Made by a program: the position numbers and the translations under genes. From the NCBI RefSeq assembly GCF_021347895.1, contig NC_067118.1, positions 14,635,015 to 14,699,014 of the forward strand: a DNA stretch of 64,000 nucleotides, in the 5' to 3' direction. Each line of letters starts with the position of its first letter. Position 1 is the first letter of the stretch. The DNA comes from Acanthochromis polyacanthus. Taxonomy: Eukaryota; Chordata; Actinopteri; Pomacentridae. The notes beneath the pieces are model-generated. The model saw nothing but the letters and a program-made list of their open reading frames with translations. It was not told where the DNA came from and did no database searches. This document shows positions 24,577-46,357 of this stretch, piece by piece.

Positions 24577-26493
24577 GTAAGCGAACAAAGACTAACTAAA
24601 GAAACACGGAAATAAAGGACTACAAGTCGCTATGTTGAAGGCTTCATTTAGTAAATTGTCCAACAGAATGAATTGTGAAATGCTCTGTTATATGGTGCTT
24701 TATTTTATAAACAAACGACTCTGTTTTAGCAGATAAGTAGCTAACGTTGACTTGCTAACTTTCACTTAGCTTTTTGCTTCGGAGAACTTAAAGTTGTCAG
24801 GTTGATGAAAATAAATACCAAGATTTTCCGGTCATTGCTTTCAAAATATTTTTGTTTAAGAACTGTACACATATGTGACCTTTCTATAGGATTGACTTTT
24901 ACTTTGGAGGAATTATTGGGCACTATTTATACTGGCCACGGCGGACTTGACGTAACCACGAACTTTAATAGCTAACTAGCTAGCTAACTAATGTTAGCAG
25001 GTAAAGGCATTTGTTTATGAAGCTACAGATTAATGCGAAAACTAAAAAATCTATAAGATATATCAGCTAATGTAATCTTAAATACTTTAAGTGTTGGTTT
25101 AACTTATTATTTTCCCACAATTCTTCGGTCTTTTGGAAACTGTTAGTTTGGGGCACTTGGAGCTATGTTGCAGCCGAAATGAACTACGTGTTGTTGACGT
25201 TGGCAGGGCCAGTCTTTGGCAAGGGACTAACAACAAACGTCAAACTAAGTAGTCTCTTTATTTTTTTTCCTTTCTTTACGGAGCAGAGCAAGACGTATTT
25301 TAGTCTCTGTATAAATGTAACTTGACGCTAAGGGCTAAATGCGTTTTTCATTGTCACTATTTCAAGTTCTCCGCCTGAGTTCATGTAACTCTCTGTTCAA
25401 TCAAAAGTTTTGCAGTTCATCTTTCTGTTCTTAACCGTTTCCTGGCCAGCAGAACTGTCAAATAACTAACTGATTTACTATTATTGTCGTACTTACTAAC
25501 AAAATATCAAATGGATTGTATATGCTACAAGTATAAATGTCCACCACTACAACATTTACGATACACCAATTTAGTGATCAGTTCATGTGTTATAATTAAG
25601 TTGTATGTGAATTCAATCTGGAAACACATTCAAGCACAGCTTGCATCTAAACCCCATTTATCTCACAGAGCAATTCCGGCATCACTGCTTGCACAAAAGA
25701 AGATTGCCTCATCATTTCTTCATAACGGCATTGTCACAATGTTGGCAACATTGCTCTGAACAGGCAGCAGAACAAATTGCTTTCCTTCCTCTTTTTCTAG
25801 GCCAACAAACATTTCATAGTTCCAATTTTTTCAGAACTCTACTTGGCGTTGTTTACTTTACCATTACAGTAAGGTAATTTAGATAGGTCGAGCTTCCCAG
25901 TTGAAAAATTTCAGTCCTCATAAACAAATGTAGAGTTACAATGAAAGTGTACTACATAATGTGAATTTCTTGATTAAATTCATATGAGGAGACATTGAAA
26001 ATCAGAATGACAGAAATTATTTGAATTAGACGAAAGTACAAAACATTTAATTTGGTTAGTTTCTGCTTCAAATTGAATAATTAAATTATATATTGGTAAT
26101 CCTTTATTATTTGGTTATTGAGGCGCTCAACACCTCAATAATAAAGTAGTTATTAGTTGTACAGAAAGAGTCTGGTTAGCAGTGTTAACGTTTCTACTCA
26201 CTTTTCACTACTTTTTGTATTTATTTTCTTTACAGACATGTTTTTAGTGACATTTTAGTCAACATTTTTGTCAGTTTTAGCCAGTTTTTAGTCATGAAAC
26301 ACAGAAGTATGTTCATTTATTCACTCAATACTTACACACTAATATCGTCGTTAGAAAACCTTTTGGTAGTAGTTTTGGCTCTGTGGGCAGGTGCTAATTC
26401 CTGCAGAAAAAGGAAATGCTCCATAAAACTTCTTAGTAGATGGAACATGAAGTGCTCTAAAATCTCCAGTTTGACGCAGTGTTGATTTTGCGC
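24577..26493. other. Probable stk38 intron 1, first part
   Basis: AT-rich sequence with no exon, RNA or element recognised; CTAACTAGCTAGCTAACTAA near 24973 is a small palindromic patch. Confidence 0.4.
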
Positions 26494-27738
26494 TTGATAC
26501 AGCTCAGTGAATCAACACCAGCAGATGACATGGCTCCACAAATCATTGCAAACTGCAGAAACTTCACACCGAACTTAAAACATTTTGGATTCTGATCCTC
26601 TTCATCCAGACTGTAGGACCTTGATTTCCAAATGAAATGCTAAATTTACTCAAATCTGAAAACGGGACTTTGAACCACTGAGCTACAGTCCAGTTCTTTC
26701 TCTCCTTGGACCAGGTAAGACGGTTCTGATGTTCTCTGGTTCAGGAGCGTCTTGATACTAGCTGTGCTTGCACTAGGGAAAATTTGTCTCTAGCCACTAC
26801 GGCTAAAGTGCTAGAATTTTGTTTAGCCACATTTAGCCACACTTTTTCAGTATCTGTACTGCGGCGTGCGAAGTTGTGGACAAAAGACTAGACAGTTGAG
26901 GACATCATCTTGGGCTTTGGGAAATACTGATACAATATATTTTTCACCCTTTTCTGACAGTTTATAGAACAAATGATTAATCACTCAATTGAGAAAGTAA
27001 TGGACAGATTCAAAAACAATGAAATGACCAATTAATTGCCAGCCAAATAGCAGCTGAAGGCCTGAATAGCAATAATACAGGAAGAAAAAAATGCATGGGT
27101 TAACAAATTGGGATGCACAAGGACCAGGGGATTGGGGATGAGGGAAGTGTATGTGCACGTGTGTGTGTGTAGCAAAGGGGGAGGGGTATTGGTGGAAATG
27201 GAGTAAGCCAGGTGCAGAGAGCGAGAGCTGTAGTCCGAATCCTTTTTTCTGATTGGCTGAGACGAGACACGTGACAGTGTGCATCTGTTAATGATCGGAA
27301 GCATTCGGGTTGATCCGGTTATACTTGGTAGCGCTGTTCAGTAAAGGAGACGCGGTTTGTTATTTTCTTTGATTATCGCTCGGCAAATTACGAAAAAGTT
27401 GCAAGTTAACGCTTTTTTCACATTTATTAGGCAAAATTAGCTTCGCCACCGTGGCTAAACATCCTAAAAATGGCTTCGCCATCCTGAGGAAGGCTTCGCC
27501 TATGGAGAAGTGGCGAATGGCTAGCGCAAGCACAGACTAGGAATGTGACAGTTGTAGCTTCTTTACTGCAGACATCTTTCCTTGGTGGCTCTTGATGCAC
27601 TGACACCAGCCTCAGTTCTTGTGAAGCTCCTCCAAGTTCTTGAATCGACTTCCCTTGACAGTCCTCTCAAGTCTCTGATCATCCCTGTTGCTTGTACACC
27701 TTTTCCTACCACACTTTTCCCTTTCAGTCAACTTTCCA
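26494..27738 (-). mobile_element. Tc1-type transposase relic (minus strand), with a nested insertion
   Basis: Read on the minus strand, 27727-27590 gives C-G-R-K-R-C-T-S-N-R-D-D and then F-K-N-L-E-E-L-H-K-N, the DNA-binding part of a Tc1-type transposase. After the 774-bp insertion is skipped, the frame fragments L-N-Q-R, V-K-F-L-Q-F-A-M-I and G-A-M-S-S-A-G-V (26700-26500) follow in the right order. The relic stops near 26494, before the second catalytic aspartate. It is dead and lacks recognisable ends. Confidence 0.7.
26762..27535. mobile_element. 774-bp DNA transposon nested in the Tc1 relic, 5-bp duplication
   Basis: The ends CTGTGCTTGC and GCAAGCACAG are inverted repeats. ACTAG lies on both sides (26757-26761 and 27536-27540), and removing the element plus one ACTAG rejoins the Tc1 relic. 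Subterminal sequences repeat the words TTAGCCAC/GTGGCTAA and GGCTTCGCC. There is no transposase; superfamily not assigned. Confidence 0.75.
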
Positions 27739-28197
27739 TTAGGGCTGGACCCGAATATCCGAATATTCATTCACTACGGCGGTATCAGGATATTAAATTT
27801 GGTATTTAGCTTAGATTTTAAATGAAAGCAGAGTTACTGGTTCAGTGACATTGTCACTGTTGGGTTATTAACTTTTATTTAATAAAAGAGACTTCATGGG
27901 CAGATTTTTGTCATACTTTTTATTCCCACACACACTTACAAAGGCATTTTACAGTTGGCACACACTATTTTTAATCTCAGACATGAGTGAAATGCTTGCA
28001 CTGTTGACCTCTGATAGAGCAGATTTTTTTTTCCAAGTTTACTCTGTGGCCTCCATCAGGCCTCCATTTTTCCACCTCAGTTTTTATCTTCAGATGTCCA
28101 TTTTTTTCCTAACCTTTTTGACAAGAGCATGAATGGACACGTGTTTCACTGGGCTCTCTGCTTATTTTATCATCTTTGTGTCTTTCTCAGGCAAAGC

Positions 28198-38159
<9,962 letters not shown>

Positions 38160-38318
38160 ACACTTTCAGATTGGCTTTTAACCGACACCCCCATGAAACC
38201 TGAATGAGTTGTCCGACCTCCTGCTATGTGAGGAACTTTAGCCCTGAAAGGAGAACTGTGACTCTGCTCTATGTTACCGGAGTGATGAGGAGTTCTTGTC
38301 ATTCAGCCCTCTGCAAAT

Positions 38319-38324
38319 AATAAA
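38319..38324 (+). terminator. stk38: First polyadenylation signal of stk38
   Basis: AATAAA, 160 bases after the TGA. Other AATAAA copies occur downstream (for example near 40949), so longer 3' UTRs are possible. Confidence 0.5.
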
Positions 38325-41300
38325 GGGGCTTGTTTTCATCCCTTGCTTTCCATAGATTTCCATTACACCATAGGATTTGCTGTCTTCATTTCTGCAGGTC
38401 TTCACTTCGATGCTTCCGAGGGTACCTCTCTTCTTCCTGCTCTCACAATGACTGAAAATGGGATTCAAGTAATTCTATCCACTTGTTTTTTGCACCAGTG
38501 GATGCAGTTGGATGTCATTACTTCTGATACCAGCATCATTTACATTCCCTGTCGATAAACCAGCACCATTCTGTCAGACCTTCCAAGGGCTCTTTCACTT
38601 CTTTTACCATTTTATGTTGACTTATCAACTCAGACTTTGCATTGCGTTGTTACTTGAAGTGAATCAGGTGCTCTTCAGGGATTCTGTCCAAATGTTTCTT
38701 GTTATTTCCAACAAGATCTCACTCTGAGGCTTCTCTAAAGTGCTGCTGGCTTCCTAAGGTAACCTAACCAAAGACTGTGAGCTGAATGATGTTTCTGCTT
38801 GATCTCTCTGTCACGTCACTTGTTGTAAACTTAGAGTTGTACTTTTATAGATTCGAGATTTGCAAATTCTGCTTGTTGAAATGTGTGAATATATGAGAAG
38901 TATGCTTTTTTTGGAACAAACACAAGAGTCTTGTTACATTTTGACAATGATCCGTTTATGTTCAAACACCTTAAATAACGAAGTGGTGTGGATGAACCTC
39001 CAGTACAGTCAGGCCTCCAGCTCATTAGATTGTGTGTTTGGATTGGGAGTTTGAGTTTGACACAGTGAAAGGGTTATCTCAAAGTTAAAATCACCTTTCC
39101 TCCAACAATCTACATTTGACTATTTTATTGTACAGCTGCAACTAACAATTTTGAAATGATCAATCTGCCAGATATTCTCACAATTAATGAAAGTCCCAAG
39201 TGACGTTCTCGTCTTTATTTGTCCAAACAGTCGGAAACTTTAAAGTATTATATGTAGAAAAATATTGGAACAAGGAAAAATGGGGGGGAAGTATTTTGAG
39301 GGCCTTGAACCAGCAAATGATTTTTTGTTTAAAAATTACTCAAAAGGATTGTTTGTTATGATGGTTGCAATTTTCTGCCAAATGTTGCTGCTTGTACATG
39401 TCTGCAGTTGTAATGTTTGGTGGCAATGTAGGTCTTAATTATTGATTGAGCTGTCAACTTTGAAATTGATCAAAACAGAAAATATTTCATAGCATGAGGT
39501 GATACTTAATGTCTTGACTTGGAACCATTCACTTTATGAGATTGGTTGTTAATTACATTTAACCAAAAAATCTGTTGAAACTCACTCCAGTCTGCACATC
39601 AGTGTGTGCATGATACAAGGTTTTTGTTTTGGATGGTGCCAATTAGCTGTAGCCGAAAAACACAGAACCTGAATAGATAATTGACCACCGTGAAAACTGC
39701 TCAGTGTGTTCTGTGATTGATCCAGATAAAAACTGTTGCTGGAAAATGGAGAAACAACTTACTTACAGCTTGTGGGAATAAGTAATGGTTTCATAACAAG
39801 TAGCTGCATGTGATTGTGGATGTGAACATTACATGATGTGGAAACATACCACTCTTTGCCAGGCCTGTGTTCCAGTTCTGTTTCAGTCGGTAGCACTGCA
39901 CTCACAAGACAATAGGTTGTTTTAGTTAAAATTCAGAGAAATAATGTCTTTGTTTGAAATCTGTGTGGATGTGTAATAGCATTGCGGTTGATCTGAGGCC
40001 AGAGTGATGGCCACTGATGGAGAGAATCTTTTAGCATTACTATGTTAGGCTGCCATTCTGAATGTGTGATTTTTTTTAAAAAATATTATTTTTAAGAGAC
40101 ATTTAACATCTTAACTCCACAATGCCACAGACAAGATCAAGTGGTGGAGTTACTTTGTACATTTACAAGCACAGGGCTTAACATTTTCCAGTGAACACAA
40201 TATCCAAAATGCTGTCATTTAAAATGAATGTAAATTAAGTTTTATGGTGTTGTGGAGAGTTTTTTGTTTGTTTTTGAGGGAGGGGTTGCATTTTAAAATG
40301 GTAGTTTTAAGATGATGCTTGTGTGAATGAAAGCTGGACCATACATGTTTTCTTTTTTATTTGGATTCTTTGTCATAACACGCATGGTGTGCTGTAACTA
40401 TGGAAATCCATTCCTGCTATAAACAACAACAAAAGAAACAAAGAGTACAGAGAAAGGAAAGAACAAGGGTCAAAACTATATGCCAAGATAAATGATGACT
40501 TATTGTTGCAATATTGGTATAGACTTCCTCATTTTGCAATTAAAATCATGATTTTTTATCGAATCAAGTTATGAAAAAAGTGGATATATGTCGAAGCTTT
40601 CAACTCAAAGTCAAATGTACGTCAGGATTCCTAGAATTTTGTTGACATACTTTACATACATTAAACTGTTGACCAAGACTATTTTCAAATTTACAGGATT
40701 ACCATAATCATAGTCAAAACTATTTAACGATTACATAGATATTTGAATAGACAACTAAAGACAGCCTCTTTCCCCCTTTCGAGCAGGAATGGTCTTCCAT
40801 TAATAACAGTGAGTCTGGAGATTTTTTTTTCCTTGTCTGTTATATAGTGTATGTAGGTAGTCTGTAGATGAAGCACAGCACATTGTACCACTTTTTAGAA
40901 AAACATGCAGTTGAGCTTTTATTCTATGGCAGGGGTCTTTTGTTTTTTTAAATAAATGTTTCTTTGCTGGGATACTCCTGCCCTGCATGCTTTAACCAAA
41001 CAGCGGATGAGTCTGCTTATAGCAAGAGAGCACATGGAATGACTTGTTTTATTGATGATGCCACTTGTGGTGTGAGTGTGTGTGTGTGTTTTAGACTGCA
41101 ATGATGTAATCATGAACAGGAAAAGTGATGCAGGTTTGGATGGCTTGAAGACATGTATGCTGTTTTCTACAAGTGATGCTCAGATTTGTGTGTATGCTCT
41201 GCTCATGTCATGATGTACCATGTGGTCAGAGTTAAAAGTTAGAGGTTGTGGGAAGGTGAGTGTACATTATTTAAACCATTTTTCTCTTTGTAACGTGTGG

Positions 41301-42466
41301 CTGTTGTATTGTTTTCTGCTATTTGACAATGAATTACTCTGCACTTACTGTGTTGTGTCCTCATTCACAACATTTGGGTGTGTTTATCAGGACTGGTGTG
41401 TTAAATGATAAAAAATGAAGATATAGATCCCTAAAATTTGGCTTACGTGAAATGTCAGATTTTCAACTTGCCAGACTTATAATGTTTGTACTTGTTACTG
41501 AGTGGGTCATGCTAACATTTCACCCCATTACATTACACTACATTTGTAGTAGAGATTCAGGAAAACAAGTTATATAAACGGTGTGTATTGAAGTAAATAA
41601 TGCAAGCTTTTCACAGCTTTCATTTTTTTTTAGTTATTCAATCCTAATTTATCCTATTTAATGAGGAGTTTAGTTTATTTTTCAACTCCAGCTGACTAGA
41701 GTAAAGTTTTATTGCCGAGATGCAGACTGTGAGGACCTAGCTTTAGGCATCTTGAACTCAAAATTCTGATAATTCACTTTGTATTACATTGTATTAGGTC
41801 AGGTAATTGTTAGAATTTTACACTGATGTCAATTTTTTCTCCTGAAATTTAGATATTTCACCATTTAACAGATTATTTGTTTTTTTGCAAAGTAGGGCAC
41901 TTTTGTTTTCAATGCTGTCAGGACTGAGTTCATATGTTAAGAATTATGTTATTCCTTAAATAGCAAAAGTGCATGTTACCCCCTGAGGTACCTCCATCAA
42001 ACTCATTACTTAAGAGAAAAAGCATAAACAATTTAACATGAAGGACCCTGATTTAAACATTTTATATCTTGAAGGAACATTCATTTTCAGTGTGAAATAC
42101 AGTGGAGCTGATGCCAGTTTATGGACAACAAATTAATTTTCCAGTTTATCAGATAGTCCTGCAAGTGTCCATCTATGGATTGAGAAAGAGCAGACAATAC
42201 CACTGAGCAAAGAAAAAAAAATGAAGCGTGAACAGCAAGAAGTGCGGCTGAAAGAAATTGCAGTGTTACCTGGACACATACACTGTTCACACAGTTTTAT
42301 GCCGTTACACCACTTTTAAACCCCATGATGAAGTATCACGTGACATAAATTCTCTTGTACCAGTATACAACAGGCTGTCCCTAAAGTCTGGACACATAGG
42401 AAATCTCATTAACTCAATTTTTTTTTTTTGCCTCCATAGATTAAATATAGCTATTAAATATATATA
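38325..42466. other. stk38 3' UTR extension and intergenic DNA
   Basis: AT-rich sequence with no coding exon, RNA or transposon recognised. A short TG run is at 41075-41088. Part of it is probably alternative stk38 3' UTR. Confidence 0.4.
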
Positions 42467-44073
42467 CAGTGCCTATCATAAGTATTCACCCCCTTTGATG
42501 TTTTACCCTTTTATTGCTTTCATAAATCAGTCATGGTCAATAAAATTTAGCTTTTTTAACAAAACAATTTATTGGAAAAACCTCTCTAATCAAAGTGAAA
42601 ACAGATTTCTATAAAGTAATGTTTATGAAAGAAAATTATATTTAAAAAAAATAATTGTTTGCATAATTATTCACCCCCTTTTTAATTTAATGGTCTAATT
42701 CAATAGAGGTCCATCAAATTGTTGCCAATAGTCTCACAATTAGTGAAATGAAGATCACCTGAGTGGTGTGGGTGTGTTTCAAGTGATTGAGTTGTAAAAC
42801 ACCTGTGTCTGAAGGGTCCAGAGAGTGGTTGATCAGTATTCCTGGCTACCATTACACCATGAAGACAGAAGAACACTCTAAGCAACTCAGGGACAGGGTT
42901 ATTGAGAAGTACAATTCAGGTGATGGTTACAAAAAAATTTCCAAGGCACTGAACATCCCCCGGAGTTCAGTGAAATCAATTATCAAGAAATGGAAGGAAT
43001 CTGCCTAGATCAGGCCGCCCTCGTAAACTGAGTGACCGTGCAAGTAGGAGACTAGTGAGAGAAGCCACCAAGACCACTACAACTACTCTGAAGGAGTTAC
43101 AAGCTTCAGCTACTGAGATGGGAGAGACTGTGCATGTAGCAACTGCTGCCCAGGTTCTTCACCGGTCAAAGCTTTATGGGAGAGTGGCAATGAGAAAGCC
43201 ACTGTTGAAGAAAAGTCATATTAGATCTCGACTAGAGTTTGCCAAAAAGCACGTGGAAGACTCCATGGTCAAGTGGAAGAAGATTCTTTGGTCTGATGAG
43301 ACCAAAGTTGAGCTTTTTGGCCATCAGACAAGATGTCGTGTTTGGCAGAAACCAAACACTGCACATCACCAAAAACACACCATCCCCACTGTGAAGCATG
43401 GTGGTGGCAGCATCATGCTGTGGGGATGTTTCTCAGCAACTGGACCTGGAAGGCTTGTAAAGATAGAGGGCAGAATGAATGCTGCAAAATACACTGAAAT
43501 CCTGGGGGACAATCTTTTTCAGTCTGCAAGAGAACTACGTCTTGGGAGAAGATTTATTTTCCAGCAAGACAATGATCCAAAACATACTGCAAAAGCTACA
43601 CAGGATTGGTTAAAAAAGAACCAGGTAAATGTTCTGGAGTGGCCGAGTCAAAGCCCAGACCTCAATCCTATAGAGAATTTGTGGCTGGACTTGAAAAGGG
43701 CTGTTCATGCCCGATACCCGCGTAACCTGACAGAGCTTGAGCAGTTTTGCAAAGAATGGAGCAAAATTGCAGTGGGCAGATGTGCAAGGCTGATTGAGAC
43801 CTATCCACACCGACTCACTGCTGTGATCGCAGCCAAAGGTGCATCTACTAAATACTGACTTGAAGGGGGTGAATAATTATGCAAAGAATTATTTTCATTT
43901 ATATAATTTTCTTTCATTAACATTACTTTATAGAAATCCGTTTTCACTTTGACATTAAAGAGTTTTTTCCAATAATTTTTTGTTAGAAAAGCTAAATTTT
44001 ATTGACCATGATTGATTTATGAAAGCAATAAAAGGGTAAAACATCAAGGGGTGAATACTTATGATAGGCACTG
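42467..44073 (+). mobile_element. Full-length Tc1-type transposon with IR/DR ends
   Basis: Ends CAGTGCCTATCATAAGTATT on both sides, with TA outside (42465-42466 and 44074-44075). The inverted repeats are about 215 bp. Each has an outer TAAGTATTCACCCCCTTTGA-type site and an inner ATAATTATTCACCCCCTT site, again the IR/DR arrangement. This is a different family from the copy at 9818. Confidence 0.92.
42859..43858 (+). pseudogene. Tc1-type transposase broken by a short deletion
   Basis: The frame from ATG 42859 (M-K-T-E-E-H-S-K) covers the first helix-turn-helix, then hits a stop after K-W-K-E-S-A near 43008. The rest of the protein continues in another frame from about 43013 to the stop at 43858. 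The break looks like loss of a short stretch, with a length not divisible by three, in the linker just after K-W-K-E. All catalytic motifs remain: [15 protein letters not shown] and S-P-D-L-N-P-I-E. A residue also seems missing at F-C-K-E-W-S, where relatives have E-E-W. A recently dead copy. Confidence 0.88.
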
Positions 44074-44103
44074 TATACACACACATATATATATACATAC
44101 ATA

Positions 44104-45528
44104 CACTGCTCAAAATTTTTTTAGGAACACTTTTTAATCCAAATATTGCATCAAATCAGTGAAACATGTGGGATACTGATCTGGTCAAGTAAGTAACTGA
44201 GGGGCTTTTTAGTCAGTTTCAGCTGCTTTGGTGTTCATAAAATTAACAACAGATGCACTAGAGGGGTAACAATGAGACAACCCCTAAAACAGGAATGAGT
44301 TTACAGGTGAAGGCCACTGACATTTTTTCCTTCCTAATCTTTTCTGACTGTTTTTCACTTGTTTTGCATTTGGCTAGGGTCAGTGTCACTTCTGGTAGCA
44401 TGAGGCAATACCTGGGCCCTACAGAGGTTGCACAGACAGTCCAACTCCTCCGGGATGGCACATCCATGCGTTCCATTGCCAGAAGGTTTGCTGTGTCTCC
44501 CAGCACATTCTCAAGCACATGGAGGAGATTCCAGGAGACAGGCAGTTAGTCTGGGAGAGCTTGACAGGGCTGTCGAAGGTCCTCAACCAATCAGCAGGAC
44601 AGGCATCTGCGCCTTTGTGCATGGAGGAACAGGATGAGCACTGCTCGGCTGGCATTTGCCATAGAACACAGGAATTTGCAAGTCCACCACTGGTGCCCTG
44701 TGCTTTTCACAGATGAGAGCAGGTTCACCCTGAACGCATGTGACAGACATGAAAGGGTCTGGAGAAGCCGTGGAGAACGTTATGCTGCCTGTAACATTGT
44801 TCAGCATGACCGGTTTGGTGGTGAGTCAGTGATGGTGTGGGAAGGCATATCCATGGAGGGACGCACAGACCTCTACAGGCTGGACAATGGCATTTTTACT
44901 GCCTTTAGGTATCAGGATGAAATCCTTTGACCCATTGTCAGACCCATTGGTGCAGTGGTCCTGGATTCCTTCTGGTGCACGACAATGCCCAGTCTTATGT
45001 GGTAAGAGAACTCATGCAGTTCCTGGAGGATGAAGGAACTGATACCATTAGCTGGCCCCCACGCTCACCTGACCTGAATCCAATAGAACACCTTGGAACG
45101 TTTTGTTCCATCCGACACCATCAGGTTGCTCCTCAGACTGTCCAGGAGCTCAGTGATGCCCTGGTCCAGTTCTGGGAGGAGATACCCCAGGACACCATCC
45201 ATCGTCTCATTCAGAGTTTGTCCCGGCATCGTCAGTCATGCATACAAGCACATGGAGGCCATACAAACTACTGAATACCATTTTGAGTTGCTGCCAAGGA
45301 ATTTCAGCAAGATGAAGTAGTCTGCCACATCAGTTTTTCACTTTGATTTTGGAATGTCTTGAATTTAGCCCTCCTGGGGGGTTGATAATTTTCATTCTCA
45401 TCAAACAATGTGGCATCTTTTCATTCCTAACACATTATCCAGTCCATATCAATGCTAATATCCGGTTTGTTTTTCCCTATATTGAAATATGTGTTTTCAA
45501 AGTGTTCCTTTAATTTTTTTGAGCAGTG
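44104..45528 (+). mobile_element. Decayed Tc1-type transposon, third family
   Basis: Short inverted ends CACTGCTCAAAA and, at the right, TTTTTTTGAGCAGTG, with AGGAACACTTT/AAAGTGTTCCT just inside and TA outside (44102-44103 and 45529-45530). Transposase fragments occur in three frames. They are L-G-P-T-E-V-A-Q-T-V-Q-L-L with R-S-I-A-R-R-F (44414-44500), L-F-T-D-E-S-R-F (44700-44725), and H-D-N-A-Q and [10 protein letters not shown] (44980-45095). The DDE residues can be read but are separated by shifts, so it is inactive. It lies 30 bp from the previous element. Confidence 0.88.
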
Positions 45529-45530
45529 TA

Positions 45531-46047
45531 TATACACAGAATAAAATGTTGTCTTGAAACTTCTTGAAAATATGTTTTTGCCTATTTCCTATGTGTCCAG
45601 GCTTTAAGGACACCATATATTTATGTAGTTGCTGCCCTCTGCTTTGTAAAGTAGGACGCATACCTGATGGCTAACAATTCCTTAGCTCATGAATTACCTT
45701 TTGACCCCAGCGTGCAGGCGTCTTGGCATTACAAGACACAGCAGGACAACAAACATGTTGCATGAAGATGATTATAAAGAGGTGTACAAAGGTGGAGACC
45801 GGTCCTGTGAAGGTCTGTGGATGTCCAAATGGAATTGATCAGCTGTTCTCAGCGAGCTGCTCTAATGTCCTTCACATGGAGACACTCCAATCTACTTTAA
45901 ATTGACTTGCTTAATGATATTTAACCATACAACAGAATCAGATCATGGAGTTTCTGACCAAAAGCAACAGAAATATGCAAGTGTTTAAAATGAAGTATTT
46001 AAACAAGATAAAACACTGAGCAGATAAATGTCTGAACGTGTCCCCAA
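45531..46047. other. Intergenic stretch before the pex10 3' end
   Basis: No recognised feature in this AT-rich stretch. Confidence 0.4.
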
Positions 46048-46053
46048 TTTTAT
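46048..46053 (-). terminator. pex10: Candidate polyadenylation signal of pex10
   Basis: TTTATT on the plus strand, i.e. AATAAA on the minus strand, about 305 bases after the pex10 stop. Confidence 0.35.
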
Positions 46054-46357
46054 TAGCATTATTAGCAACTTTCTATGAAATTCTTAACATTCCTCATATG
46101 TTCAATAATGTTTACATGATTCGACTGATACAATCCAAAATTTAGTTCTTAACCAATAACTTCTCTTAATGAGAGGCAATTAATAAAAAAAAAAAGACAA
46201 ACGTTGGGTTTACACCTGAAGAAGCTACAGTATGTTGGCATGAGTTCAGTGTGATGGCTGGAAACAGTTTTGTTCCTCAGGAGCAAATATTAAGCTGCAT
46301 GACAATCCAGCAGCAAAGCAATGTATATCTGTATGTGTAGTATCAGGCTCTGGCACC

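Noticed and set aside
44295..44549. 84-codon frame as an independent helix-turn-helix protein
   Set aside because: It is the DNA-binding part of the decayed Tc1-type transposase at 44104-45528.
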